DNA of 64,000 nt, from NCBI RefSeq assembly GCF_019649055.1, contig NW_026570313.1, forward strand, positions 372,001-436,000. Direction: 5' to 3'. This DNA is from Paramacrobiotus metropolitanus. Taxonomy: Eukaryota; Tardigrada; Eutardigrada; Parachela; Macrobiotidae. A model generated the notes under the pieces. That model was not told the DNA's origin. It saw nothing but the letters and a program-made list of their open reading frames with translations, and did not search any database. The translations under genes and the position numbers were made by a program. Position 1 is the stretch's first letter. The number at the start of each line of letters is the position of its first letter. Shown one piece after another: positions 1 through 12,104 of this stretch.

Positions 1-600
1 TACAGATATCACAGATTCTTTTCGCGCATCCTGTGGCCGGTAAAAGAATGATATATACCGTATGTGATCGACAGTAAGTGGGCTGCTGCGCTGCATATTG
101 CATTTTTAATTTACCGGCTGTCGATATTACGTTCTGGTGGAAGTTCAACAAAGCAAAATGCAGTCGCTGAATGTACGATAAATGCATGGATGCAGCGTAA
201 ATAAAAACAGCACTAGCAGCGGTAATCGCCATGCAAGAATGGCATCTCACCTGGACTCCTGGCTCGTATGTTATGTTATACAGATCATGGGCCAACTGAC
301 GAAGTTCACCGTTCAGGTGACGCTCGTAGTCGGTGTTGTCAGATTCATGGAGAATCACGTATATCAGGTTCCAAGTGAGGTTTAACATCTACGGCAAAAC
401 ACTCTCAAATATCAAGCGTTCTATTCTTTGAGAATCTTAATCGGTTTTCGCTATAATTTATTAAAGTTATAAAATAACCATCTCTCTCTGTAACCATCTG
501 TATCTTAAAACTATGTAAAATTATATTCTTGTAATCAACAAATATAATCTTAGCGGAACGAATGGTGTAGATAATGCAATCGACAGAGAAGTACAGGAAA
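1..600. other. Non-coding stretch
   Basis: I see no convincing gene here. A 67-codon open frame at 182-385 has no recognisable domain or clear splice context. The stretch is moderately AT-rich, especially at 430-560, and ends where the receptor remnant on the minus strand begins. Confidence 0.4.
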
Positions 601-1135
601 AAATCCTGTTAGATGCTGACCAACGGTGTCGGATTGTTGAACAGAGAGACCTTTCCGTAGTAGCTATTCTGGACAGTCTGCACGTTGAAGAACACCTTAA
701 TGACAGAAAAGAACGGCATGATCATTCCATCCAGCCGCACAGGCGGTGCAGCAACGATGAAACAAGCAATGACAGCAGGAAACATACGTATTCTCCGTTG
801 GTCATTCCGAGCTGACTGGCAAGATCCTGCGGAAGTATTCAGCGTGCTTTAAACATCCATTCTAATTTACCTATAGAAGATGCTGCACAGCAAATGTGTG
901 CTAATACTGCCAGATATTATACAACAAAGTCACAGGCTGATGAGTTTCAGTCAACCCGGCTGGACTGTAATTACTCAGAAAAAAACACTACAGCACTGTC
1001 CAATAACAACAGCGATAAAACGACATACCATTATCAAGTAGGCTACGGATGCCGATGCTCCTAGGATGAAGACTGCAAGCGGAGAACAGAAGTTCTTACT
1101 TTAATTTGCACAAAGATGCTTTTGCACATACTTCC

Positions 1136-1177
1136 GCCATTAGCACCGTACCATGTGCATGGAACGGTGCTAATGGC
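1136..1177. repeat. Near-perfect 42-bp hairpin palindrome
   Basis: Two 20-bp arms (1136-1155 and 1158-1177) are reverse complements with one mismatch and a 2-nt loop. The right arm runs directly into three copies of a 15-bp direct repeat. It lies between blocks 2 and 3 of the degraded receptor. Confidence 0.85.
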
Positions 1178-1230
1178 TAGTTGCCCAAAACTGTGCTAGT
1201 TGCCCAAAAGAAACTGCTAGTTGCCCAAAA
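1176..1230. repeat. Three-copy 15-bp direct repeat
   Basis: The word GCTAGTTGCCCAAAA occurs at 1176, 1195 and 1216, spaced 19-21 bp apart. The first copy overlaps the end of the adjacent palindrome. Confidence 0.85.
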
Positions 1231-2274
1231 CTTCTGGTCAGTAAAAGAAAGAACGTTCGGTACGTCTATGAGTTCGGCTAGCGGCTATGAATTTTTTTTA
1301 ATGTTGTATAGATAGTTTAGTTCACATATGAATTGTTTGCTGACCCCGGCTGTTCGCTTTTGCGCGCAACAAGATATGTGCAATAGACGCGTTGTCGTTG
1401 CCCTGAAAAGGATAGGTGGCGATGGTGCTACTACTGGTGCGGCTATCCTGGAGCGCCAAAACCTTGGCGGCGTCGCAAATGGCGGAGTAGAGGTTGGTGG
1501 TGGCGCGTGTATCCAAGAAGAAGGTCACGTGCGACCAGCCAAAAAAGTTCAAGACGTTCCACAAAGTTCGCGTCAGCCCCTCTGCGCTTCCCGCCAGGCT
1601 AAGCATGTGCGGGGGCGGCAACAAGAGGGGAAGGGAGAGTTGCGGTCCCATGCCACTAAGAAGAATAACAACTTCGGAAACTAGGCCGCTAGACGAATTG
1701 CCGGCTCGAATTCTGCTTACTTAATGAGAAACAAGGCATTCCATTCTGCAAAACAAAAAATTGAGCAGACGGCCCGGTAAACGTAGTAACTGACCCTGTA
1801 TTAACGTAGTAAACTGTTCTTACCTTTGGACAAATACAGCTGCTGCACGTAGTCCACACACGCTGCAGAGAAAACGTGTCTGTCAGCTAGATATGGCCCA
1901 CTTCGTACACTATTCAGTCAGCTATTTAAGCTCCTTCCACAATGATTACACATAACACTTTGGCAAACATCGACTGCCTACTGTTGGTGAAGTAGATGTT
2001 GCAGATGTGCGGTGTGTATTGGTCCAGATTGTTCCGATAATAGAAACCGGTAAGAAGTGGGATTCCGTTAGCGTTCACCATCGAGCAGGTTTGGCTGTAC
2101 ATGTCTTTTACGGGTCGTAGCACGAAGCGCAGTCCCCGTAGAGCGTATTTCTCGTTGGCACGTTGCACGGCTAAGTGCATAGCCGCGCCCATCCACATCA
2201 GTCCGAACGACAAGCTAGGTTCCAGCATCTGCACACTGACAACTCGCACCTCCAGCTCCACGGCGGTGGGAGCA

Positions 2275-2770
2275 TCGCGCTGGCTAAACCCGTTTATTGG
2301 CGGCCAGCTGCGTAACAGAAGGCACACCACAATCCAGCGAGTGCTATGTGAGCACATTTCTCCTTACTCGAAACTGCCACAACAAAAACAGAGAACGAGA
2401 ACGTTTAACGGAGAAATCTTCACGCGAATCTGTATAGCATCCAGCCGCAGGTGGTATGTGGTACGCGTCTTTTATGACGCGCTTGGTTGGTTGCCGATTC
2501 CAGAGGTTAGGCTAACCTGTTTAGCGTAGCGTTTCTCAAAAAGCGTAAATGCATTTAATGCGTAAATGCCGCGTAAGTGTAATGGCATAAATGTAAGACA
2601 TACATCTTGGACTTCTGGAAAGCCTCCTGCTGTCTGTATACTACTTAATAAACGACGATCTTGGTGAGATACTGCAGCAACAACGACGCTCCTACTACAT
2701 CGCTTATTTATTCCCGGAGCGTTTTTTCACTGTGGCACGTGTGGCCCACTGTGAAAAGACCGCAAGACAG
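2275..2770. repeat. Segmental duplication, copy 1 (receptor first exon and upstream)
   Basis: This block includes the signal-peptide start of the ANF-type receptor and about 400 bp upstream of it. It is repeated in direct orientation at about 3690-4135, where a near-identical signal-peptide exon and the stretch around 2612-2680 reappear. The copies have diverged by indels. Confidence 0.6.
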
Positions 2771-2873
2771 CGCAAGGGTTGTTTGTGGCTTTTCTCGTGT
2801 GCGAAAGGCTCATGCCGAGTGCGCGGCATTCCTGTCGGTTATGCGAGTAATTACTTGAAGTACAATAAATACC

Positions 2874-3345
2874 CATACGAAGAGGAGCTACCTTGGCCCG
2901 ATCAAAGGCGCGAACACGACCATAATCCGATCACTGTGCACGCATGTGTGTACAACGCCCAACCGCCCAGGTTGGCAGTAAATGAACCACTGTGCCGGCA
3001 TACGCAAAACGGCAAACCACCCACATCGGCAAGAACTTTGACACAATCGCTATGGCCGCCATATTTAAAAAACGAAAAATCCATTTTGTTATTAAGCCAT
3101 TTATTATTATATTATTATTAAACGAAAAACCCATTTATTAAAAGAAGAAATTTTAGAGAGCTAAATTTATTAATAACTTTGCTGCCGTGGCAGGGTGAAC
3201 AGCCATGTTTCACGCGCGGGCGGGCAAGTGGTTAACGTCGCTGCCAACCTGGGTGGTTTGGCGTTGTGCACACACGCGGGCACAGTGATCGGATTATGGT
3301 CATGTTTGCGCCTTTGATCGGGCCAAGGTAGCTCCTCCTCGTATG
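2874..3345. mobile_element. Foldback (MITE-like) element with 106-bp inverted repeats
   Basis: The arms at 2874-2979 and 3240-3345 are reverse complements at roughly nine in ten positions. The arms start and end at CATACGA and its complement. The spacer is AT-rich, with TTA microsatellite at 3095-3120, and has no transposase frame. I saw no clear target-site duplication. This fits a non-autonomous DNA transposon of foldback type. Confidence 0.75.
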
Positions 3346-3382
3346 ATCAGTAATCAAACCCGCGGCAGCATGAGATATCCTA

Positions 3383-3432
3383 TCCTTAGGTTTCTTAGGT
3401 TTTCTTAGGTTTCTTAGGTTTCTTAGGTTTCT
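3383..3432. repeat. Short tandem repeat, CTTAGGTTT x5
   Basis: Five copies of a 9-10 bp unit resembling CTTAGGTTT. They are followed at once by a perfect inverted repeat (3434-3447 and 3449-3462). Confidence 0.8.
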
Positions 3433-3433
3433 G

Positions 3434-3462
3434 CCAGAAAACTGCCAGTGGCAGTTTTCTGG
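3434..3462. repeat. Perfect 14-bp-arm hairpin
   Basis: CCAGAAAACTGCCA at 3434-3447 is followed by one base and then its exact reverse complement at 3449-3462. Confidence 0.9.
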
Positions 3463-3676
3463 GCGGTCAATTAAATGTTTTTTTGAATGTTAACTGACTA
3501 CTAATAATATTATTACTACTTGATCACCCCTCCATCGCACCTGCTCCCTTTTTGTATCCTGTGGTTTTGTAAAGTATGTTGTTTTCTCTTTTTTGTGGTT
3601 TTGTTTGTATTGTAACACTTTGTAACACTACTCTGTATGTTATACCGTATATCAAACACATAAAAACTATGTATAT

Positions 3677-3766
3677 GTAAACGCGCTGGATGTGAGTCTG
3701 TGCGTTGGTCAGCCAGCTGCGCAACAGAAGGCACACAACAATCCAGCGAGCGCTGTGTGGCCACAT
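3677..3766 (-). pseudogene. Duplicated receptor signal-peptide exon
   Basis: Starting from an ATG at 3766 on the minus strand, the first codons encode a signal peptide nearly identical to that of the receptor starting at 2357; both contain RWIVVCLLLRSW. No ligand-binding segment follows before the open frame ends, so this is an orphan first exon within the duplicated block. Confidence 0.55.
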
Positions 3767-4139
3767 TAATTCTCTGTACTCCAGTTTGACAGAACGAAAA
3801 ACAGACGACGGCTGTTCTTTGCCGAAATGCCTACTGACATCCATGTCTTATTCCCCCTCACAGTTATGCGGGGTGTGATTCATGCCGCGCTTGGTAGATT
3901 GCCGGTTGCAAATGCTGGGTCGATTTGTTTATCGATAAGCGTTCTAAACGAAGTGTATATCTGCATAAAACGGACTTTTGAAAGCCTGCTGCTGTCTGTA
4001 TGCGACTTGATAAACGAACATCCTGCCGAGCTACTACAGAGTACATCAGCACCGGAACCACTAGCACCTCGGCAATTTAATATCCTCGCGGGGCGATTCT
4101 TCACTGTGCGCTACTGCTAAAAGACAGCGAGATAACGCG

Positions 4140-5340
4140 TGGGCTATTTGTGGCCCTTCCTGTGTGTGATTGATTCATGGCGGGCGCCCTGTGTTCCTTT
4201 CATTTGGAATTAATGCAGTCCGCGGCGATCAGAATTATCCTACCGGCCTGCCCTACTTATCCTACCGGATGCGCTTTATTTATTCTACCGGGTGCGCTTT
4301 AAACCACGTTTTCCACCATCTTAACCATAGCGCACCGGGTGGTACAGCATGCAACTTACCTACGAAATACCCCGCAGCTGCGACATTTATTTACTGTGAT
4401 AATTATGTAATAACAATACTTACAGTATTAATTTTGTAATAACACCACTTACAGTATCTAGATACTATGCTAGATATTTATTACCACAAAAAAATAAAAT
4501 GGACTGCACGAACCTAGCTTTGTCGTATTGAATCAGCAAAAACCATTACCATAATCTGAAAGCCCATATTCCAAAACGCGGCCACACGGTGTCAGTTTTT
4601 CTAAAACTCCTTCAAAAAGATGAAACGAATCAATCAGGCAAAAATCAACCCCTTAAGTCTCTCCATACTTTACTAAAGTACATCAGTACTTAACAAAAAT
4701 ATACGATTAACTGCTGCTATGTTCGTAACTGAAGATTTAAATTAGACTGACCTTTTAAAAACATTTATATGCAATACCGGGCCGAACACAACCACCATTT
4801 AACTAAATTACCGAACCAAACCATTACTGTCCAGTGTACATGAATGTGTGACCGAACTAGTAACTACCCTTACTGTCCAGTGCATAGTGTCAGTCTCTAT
4901 TGTCCTGCATTAAACTGGAAAACCGAGTCCATTCCGATCCAATCCATAATTTAGATCGGATTGGATTGTTTGTTGAAAATTTCAATTTAATGCTAATCCA
5001 TTGCTAATTTCAAGTTGAAATTAGTAATGGATTACGTAGCATCAAAAAATATTATTAGTAATGGATTTGGAACCATTAAAAATTTTTTGGATCGGACCGC
5101 ATCCGATTTTTTAGTCCATTATATGAAACTAGTGTCAGCTATGTAAACGAGTGACCGAACTACCCATACTGTATGGTACATATGCGCTGGCTGGCTGGCG
5201 GATTAATTTAGATCCGACCAGCCAGTGCTTATTAATCTTACTTTAAGCTTTCACTTTTGATATTTCTTGCTTTATTTTGGCACTAGAATACGTAAAATTT
5301 TTTGCTTGTTCTTCTGATATATGACATTAAACGCTGTGTT
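4140..5340. other. AT-rich intergenic stretch before the LINE
   Basis: There is no supported gene. The stretch contains a near-perfect 19-bp-arm palindrome at 4995-5033, further short inverted repeats around GGATTGGAT near 4940-4980, and relatives of the minisatellite unit found downstream of the LINE (about 4826-4890 and 5143-5181). Confidence 0.5.
4995..5033. repeat. 19-bp-arm palindrome
   Basis: AATCCATTGCTAATTTCAA at 4995-5013 pairs with 5015-5033, with one mismatch and a 1-nt loop, inside AT-rich DNA. Confidence 0.85.
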
Positions 5341-5351
5341 GAGCCTTTAAC

Positions 5352-8340
5352 ATGCCGTTGGCAAAAAACTCTCCTATGGAGTTTCACCATCTCAACATCC
5401 AGGGGCTGCCCTATGATAATTATCATAAGCTTGATTTACTGTCAAATTATCTTTGCATTGATGACAATGTTTCGAAGTTTTTCGCTGTCACTGAAACTCA
5501 TCTCCGTCCTTCGGATTCTGATCAGTTGTTTTCCATTCCCGGATACTGTTTATTTCGTAGCGATCGACCTGATATTCATGGTAAAACACGCGGTGGTGGG
5601 ATTCTATGCTACGTACCTCAACATATAACGGCTGAGCGTGTCGAGCTGAAGTTTCGTTCTAAGGGATTTGAATGTCTGTGGTTACAACTCACTGTTTCTC
5701 ATCGCAAAATTATTATTGGGACCGTGTATCGTCAGCCTGATTCGAATTCTGTCGAAACCAAAGCGTTGTTCAATCATTTGCGGGAAGTACTGTTAAAATA
5801 TCCGGGCAGCGATCATATGATCATGGGGATCTGAACATCGATTCCTCCCTGGTTCCTCAAGCCCCTATGTCAAATTGTACAGTGACTTTGTAGATGAATT
5901 TTCCTTCGAAGATAAGGTAATCGGACACACTCGGGTAGCACATCGCCTGAGACAATCTGATAAAACCTTAATCACTACATCCACTAAGATTGACGTAATA
6001 TTGTGCAGTCCTAAGAATTCATACGTGTCGTGCCAACCGTCAGATGTAAGTTGTTCAGATCATATGCTGTGCAAAACGGTCTCCGCTTTTCAGTGCGCAC
6101 AACCGGAGCACAGAGTGATTTATTTTCGTGATTGGAAAGCGACTAATTTTCAGTCTTTCAAAAGTCAAGTTTTTGATTTTACAAAGAATTACGTTAATTA
6201 CGTTGATTATCCGGACGTCGATGATGAAGTTTCAAAATTTGTTGGTGGTTTAGCTGAAATAATTAACAGATGCTATCCGTTACGATCGAAAAGAGCCTCG
6301 AATAGCAGTGCACCTTGGATTAACGGTCGCATTAAACGTCTGATAAAAAATAAAAATCTCGCATACAAGCGGAAGAAGTTGTCGAAAAGTGCCTCTGAGT
6401 ATCAAGGCAATTGTCAACAATTTAAGAACTTGAAGCGAGAATTATTTACGGAGATTAAGAACGCTAAGCGAATCTATTTCGAACAAAATGTACAAAATTC
6501 AAAAATAATGTGGCGCGAAATTAACCGTTTGCGAGGAAAGAACAACGAAAATGGTAATCTGGACTTCGATTTAAATAATTTAAACAAACATTTCGCTACA
6601 ATGGGGGAGCACGGTAAACGGCACCCCGTGGCTGTCATCCCGAAGGAGGCTGATACGGCGACATTTGAATTTGATCATGTTACTCCAGACGTGGTTGCTG
6701 AAATGTTTGGGAAAATCTTAAGTAAGAGAAAATGTGCGGGACCGAATGGTATACCACATAAACTCTTGCTGGAAATTTCCCCTATACTGGTTGAGCCCAT
6801 AACCCATCTGATAAACCAGTGTTTCAAAAAAATGTCTTTCCGTCAATTTTCAAAATGGCGGAAGTAATCGCTTTACCAAAAACTGTTCATCCAACAACAC
6901 CGGATGAATTTCGTCCTATTTCACTTTTGTGTAATTTGTCAAAATTGTTTGAGAAATGCGCCCAACTGCAGCTGAACAAATTTTTGAAAAAAGAAGGCAT
7001 TCTTGCGCCTAACCAATCCGGTTTCCGTAACGGCCATTCATGTGAAACGTTATTGTTAAAAGTGACGGAGACATGGAAAAAGGCTGTCGATAGCAAAAAG
7101 TGTGTTGCAGTTGTTTTTCTTGATTTGAAAAGAGCTTTTCCGTCAGTGTGCCATTTGACTCTGTTGGAGACACTCCGTGATATAGGAGTAAAGTCTTCAG
7201 CGTTAAAATGGTTTTATTCGTATCTGACCGGCCGCTCGCAACGTGTACGTCATGGCATGAAGTTCTCTTCGTGGGAACATGTTTGGGCAGGCGTTCCGCA
7301 AGGGTCTATACTTGGTCCCATTTTATTTACAATATACATTAATGCCCTACTGAAACTGCGGCTACCAAACGTGCATTTGGAAAGCTTTGCTGACGACACC
7401 ATCTGCTATGCTGTTGCTAACACGAAAGCGGACGCAGCAAAAGATCTAACTGAAGCACTACCGGCAGTCTGTGAGTGGCTTGATTCCAACCGGTTGTTCG
7501 TCAACGAGAAAAAATCGAATCTGTTACTAATAAGTTCAGCGCATAATCGCGAAATTAACGTAAGCGTAACGCTGAACGGTCATAAATTACTTCCAGAAAA
7601 GTCAGTGAAACATCTTGGAGTGATACTGGATGAACATCTCAGTTGGGCTGACCATGTTAAAAAGGTCCAAAAGAATGTTCGGTACGGTATATCACTGTTA
7701 AATCGTGTTAAAGTCGGCCTGCCAACATCCCAACGCATTGCGCTTTTCTATGCCTTTGTTCAGTCGCATCTGGACTACTGCTCTACAGTGTGGAGCGGGG
7801 CATCTGTGCGCTTGCGTGATAAATTGGCCGCGATGCATCGTAACGGTGTCCGAGCGGCTGCAAACTACGCAAAGATACCCACGGAATCGTTCATGAACCA
7901 ACATGGGATCTTACCGCTCTTCACGAGATGGAAACAAAAGGAAGCGATATGGTTATACAAGATCAAACATCCGGAAAAATTCCATGTGCCGCAGTACATC
8001 TCTGAGATGGTGGAATTTGATGACCGTATCAAGCCGTACAACCTTCGGAATAGAAACCGCATCCTGATCAAGGCGGAAGCGAAGAAGAAAGTTGGCGAGA
8101 CGACCTTTGCTTGGAAACTTAATAAATTGTGGACATTTTTTGTTGATTCTAATTTTTCTGATCTGTTCGATATTCGTACAATTGGTGCCTTTAAGCAAGC
8201 TTTGAACCGTGTCAATTTTGTTTAAGACGTCTTTTCTGTCTATCTGCACTCGTACTTTTCGATTTTGCTTTTTGGCCAGGTTTAAAATCCCAGCTAGAAT
8301 GTCACCCTAGCCGGAAATGGGCTACCTGCTCCACGATGAA
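5352..8340 (+). mobile_element. Non-LTR retrotransposon (CR1/Jockey-type LINE), frameshifted
   Basis: An ATG at 5352 opens an apurinic-type endonuclease: LNIQGL near the start, TETHL (catalytic Glu), RGGGILCYV, and SDH near 6055. A reverse transcriptase follows with a DLKRAFPS motif, VPQGSILGP and a FADD active site (near 7390-7400). The C-terminal region after 7900 is typical of CR1/Jockey-like elements. Coding is spread over three stretches (5352-5834, 5875-6867, 6819-8225). The frame changes near 5830, near 5870, and at an A7 run near 6830, so no intact polyprotein can be made. The 3' end carries an AAT-repeat tail at about 8337-8352, usual for such elements. No ORF1/Gag is visible upstream. 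Clade assignment is tentative. Confidence 0.85.
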
Positions 8341-8369
8341 TAATAATAATAAAACATAAGGTCCGCATA

Positions 8370-8575
8370 TTGTCTAGAGCACAGAACCCGCTAGGTGAAC
8401 AAATGACGGAGCTACTGCTACTGTCCAGAGCACAGAGCCCGCAAGGTGAATGAGTGACCGAACTACCGCTAGAGTCTAGAGCATGGAGCCCGCAAGGGGA
8501 GCAAGTGACCGAACTTCCGGTAATGTACAGCACATGAATCCCGCTAGGTGATTGAGCGACCGATTTACCACCAGC
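8370..8575. repeat. Minisatellite, about 51-bp unit x4
   Basis: Units beginning near 8370, 8422, 8474 and 8524 share words such as GAGCCCGCAAGG and GTGACCGAACTACC. Diverged copies of the same words sit upstream of the LINE at 4826-4890 and 5143-5181, so the LINE may have inserted into an array. Confidence 0.75.
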
Positions 8576-8579
8576 ATCT

Positions 8580-10610
8580 GTTGCATTCTTTAGATTCAAG
8601 CATTCTTTAGATTGAAATTCAGTACCCGGTAGACTCACAATCGGGATGGAAAAGCTAACAAAAATTTCCTTCAGAGTCAAAGTGAATGCGTCTGGGCGCA
8701 CAAAAGCCATAAATCCTTCTATGATACGGCTTTACCACGAAACTTACCTGCACGTAGGATTATAAATAGCACTGTGATCCAATCATGCCCACAAAAACTG
8801 TGAGAGCGCCATCATCATTCCTCATCGTCAAATGCATTCCTTTCCTAAACATTTAATTCCGCCTGGCTCCCATGCACCGAAAAGAAGACTATGGCGCTGC
8901 GATCGCCGTTCAGGCAGGCGCAAGTGCCGAAGTGCGACCGGCCTTTCAGTTGTTTAACACCGGGAAGGCTGGGATTCCTGTTATTCGGTCAGCGCCACTT
9001 CCATATCGAAGTCGGCGTGCCGTGTAGCTTGCATATGGTTTGTTAATATATCAAATAGACGCAAGAAAGAAATGCCCAATTCATCTCGACGACAATATTC
9101 AAGGACTGGCTGACAGCCAGTTAGCACCTAACAGCAACCAGAGGGCAAACCGCTGATCGAAGGAATCATTTTTTCTTGGATGTGCAGAAAGTTTGTTTAT
9201 GTTGCTATCAAGGAAAATTAAACTTGGCTGCTAAGAATTGTTGTTGTCAACTTTATAATGCGCCAACACACACACTCGCACACCTTGAGAAATCCAACCT
9301 ACCAAGTAGCGCTTGGGGGTGGCCTACCGCATGTGATGCGGTGCGAGTTACATAGAAGGAGGTCAGAGCAGTGAGAATGCGACAAGAAGGAATCGGTTAG
9401 TAGCACCTGAGCATCACGGAACAAGTAGTACTTGACGCCGCTGACGGCAAATGCGTAAATGCTGATGCTGCTCTTGGGATGCACAAGCGGTAAGGGGATA
9501 TCACATCCGTGGGAGCGTGTGGTGCGTTGGCTAATGACGATTTCACTGTAAGACACATCATACCACGTCTCTGCTTGTGAAGCATGGTACCTTATCCGCT
9601 CCAAACGTTAAGCGCATTCGCAGTAATATTTATTATCGCCACCCAAAACGAACATCTTTTACCTATCTGTAATAATGACCGCAACAACTACTCAGTAGCC
9701 ACTGGAAAGATCCCCTCACAAAAGCGTTCCATTTTCCAGACAATTGAAACGCAGTGAATGTGAATGAAGGAATGTGTACGCACATTCTAACCAAGCAACT
9801 AACATTAATTTCATTTCATGAGAATGGTGGCTCCAGAATGGGCACTTCTGCTTCTGGGAATGTGGTTAGCGGAAGCTATGTTTTTACCTAATGTTTGCGA
9901 TTACAGTCAAGTTTTCCATCTTGACAGATTTTTCATTTTTCGATTTTCTACGTAATTCGGACCGCAGAGAAGGTTGTCCCCGTCTTTCACAGTGTTTACT
10001 CCTGGTCAGCAAACTCTTCTACAGAACAGATGCGCTACCGACTTAATTGGCTGCACATCTTCTTACTGTTGTAATCGCACATGCAGTATCTCGATTACAA
10101 TAAGCGGTAGTATCCGCAAATTCCTGCACAAATAATAATTCGTTTACTAATATACGTATTCGTTTACTAATATTATGTAAAAAAAGTGTAATGGAGCAGT
10201 ATACTCAATAAAGCTTTGAGAATAATAATCCATAGTTGAATGCTCACGATGGTGTTGCAACATGGAAATGTGGAAAATGTGGTTCAAAGATTTATTAATA
10301 AACTTTAGATACACTTTGCAACTGGAAGCGTCGAATTGGTCGTCACTCGTCAGCATAATTTTCGCACAGAGAAGCGCTTATGTGCCTAATATACTTTAGA
10401 TTTTAAACAAGGCATCAACGTTTTGTCCAGCATTGCACTATTGGTGCTTTTTGTCACACCGCGACGTGACGGAAATCATTATATGTCATTAACGGAAATA
10501 TCAATAAAGCTGACCTCGCTGGTAGCACAGCTGGAGCACTAATTGACACACTTGTGTTTGGATAATGGACAGCAGCCTTGTGACAGAAAACTGACGACGC
10601 AATAACTTGT
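8580..10610. other. Intergenic stretch with one doubtful exon
   Basis: The only suggestive coding signal is a 100-codon minus-strand open frame at 9299-9604, which has no ATG start and no recognisable domain. It could be an exon, but I cannot define its splice partners. The rest has no supported feature. Confidence 0.25.
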
Positions 10611-10617
10611 ATGGTGC

Positions 10618-11701
10618 TCACAATGTGCGAGCGTCCGTTTCGTTATTGGACGAAGGTGGCATGCCTTTACTCGGCTCCACTCGCGCTGTTCTCTTGACCC
10701 TTCTGTGCACCAGTTTCTTCCAGACCTTGTGACGCAGTTGATGGCGGTAGTCGGGGCGGAGAACAAAGTAAATAACCTGCAAGCGGCAAGAATTTAGTCA
10801 CCAATGCCAAGAAATCGAGTAGCCCGAGACATACCGGAATCGATGCCACTCCAATCAGACTAACCAGCCGCAAGGTTAGCTGCAGGAATGGACGGGTGGC
10901 AAAATAGAACATGGCAAAAATGCCCATTACCGGACCGGGCAACGTGCAACTGCTGTACGACACCAGCGCCACGAAGAAGACATACATACTGCGATAGCGT
11001 TGCTGCTGTCTTCTTCGGTTCTTCTGCGTATCGTGCTGCCATTTCCGGCGTGCAATTACCAAAAAAATGCAAATATAGCAAACAAACGACAGGATCAGTG
11101 GTGCCACCATGGTGACGATCGTGAACGCGCCCGACCACAGTTGCGTTCGGTATAGAAAACTACAGGACCGCCACGCCCCCACCCGAATGGCTATCCCTGC
11201 CAGCTGACTCATGTGCATGATGACCAGAACAACCGCCAATGCCGGGGACAGAAAGGTCATCGTGTAACGAACCCCGTTGGTGGTGGCACGCGCGTACATG
11301 TGCGGATAACAGATGGCGACTAACCGGTTGACGCTAATCATCAGATCCGCCCAGTCCACCCACGTGGTCAGTCCCACAAAGAAGCCAACGGCCCCGTTGC
11401 AGAAGCGGTCGGTAATGCGTTGACTAATAGGGCTGCCTTCGTACGACAAGGCCATCAAGGGAATTCCCAGACAGCAGTGGCCCGTGGCGGCTGTCAACAG
11501 ACTGACCAATAGCGGCGATGATTTGGAGCGCTGTTGGGACGTGACAACACAGAGAATCAGGAGAACGCCGAACAACGTCCCGGCGGCGCTGCAGGTTATG
11601 ATTAAAGCGCTCCAGGTGCGGAGATCGCTGTGGTACTGCCGCCAGAGAGGCGTAGAATTATATATAGCTGATTGGTTAATGGTAGCGTTTAGTAGCGCCA
11701 T
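10618..11701 (-). CDS. Rhodopsin-like GPCR 1 (two exons)
   Basis: A seven-helix receptor at the plasma membrane; the ligand is unknown. Exon 1 is 11701-10835, with the ATG chosen by alignment to the paralogue at 14975. Exon 2 is 10776-10618, after a 58-nt intron with a GTATGT donor and TTGCAG acceptor, phase 0. The predicted protein is about 341 residues. Helix 3 ends in VNRLVAICYP, the DRY-box position, with N in place of D. Cysteines before helix 3 and in the second extracellular loop could form the usual disulphide. Helix 7 has SIP followed by VIY instead of NPxxY. Intracellular loop 3 is very basic (RRRQQQR). Reading through the intron would give a different, non-homologous tail, so splicing is favoured. 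Confidence 0.85.
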
Positions 11702-12104
11702 CGACGAATAACGCCGCAACACTTTGTGGTGTATTTTGTGGAAGTCACTCGCTGCGATGAAATGCGTGTCCGAACGCTGATCAGTATATTTGTCTTTTGC
11801 AAGACCAAAATCGCACCACTAAATACAGGCAAATCATTAACCAGAACACACAATCAGCTGCCGCGTAGTAACAAATAAATGCAAGTATGTTATAAACTGA
11901 CCGTAAGTACCGTAGCCTTTAGCGAACATAATGCGTTACAATTTGAGCCGAAGGTTTCGGCTAAAGGCACATAAAGCGTTTCAGCGTTAAAAGGTTTCTT
12001 CTGTGTTTCTGCTAAAAGCATAAAGGCAAACAACTCGCTGAATAAAATTACTTAGTAAAAATATGAATGCTTACATACGTGATAATACGTATTTGTATGT
12101 CGGT

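Larger units (their letters stand above)
609..2357 (-). pseudogene. Receptor with ANF-type ligand-binding domain, degraded
   Basis: Three minus-strand blocks read as one receptor ectodomain. Block 1 (2357 down to about 1990) starts at an ATG with a hydrophobic signal peptide of about 25 residues, then a segment like the start of a periplasmic-binding-type (ANF receptor) domain. Block 2 (about 1688-1322) follows a TCTAG acceptor and contains the typical run ending GWSHVTFFLD. Block 3 (826-609) follows a CGCAG acceptor and contains LGMTNGEYV, a stretch typical of this domain in receptor guanylyl cyclases and related receptors, but it meets a TGA at 722-724 and continues only in another frame. 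No transmembrane, kinase or cyclase domain is seen. Such proteins bind extracellular ligands at the plasma membrane; this copy looks dead or partial. The family call rests on motif memory, not a search. Confidence 0.5.

Noticed and set aside
3383-3432. TTAGG-containing tandem repeat as an interstitial telomere
   Set aside because: The unit is CTTAGGTTT, only five copies and internal; it does not match the simple TTAGG array, and nothing else at the site is telomeric.
10667-10834. GPCR 1 C-terminus read straight through to 10667
   Set aside because: The read-through tail is unlike the other two copies, while splicing a 58-nt intron gives the conserved YFVLRPDYRHQL tail in all three.
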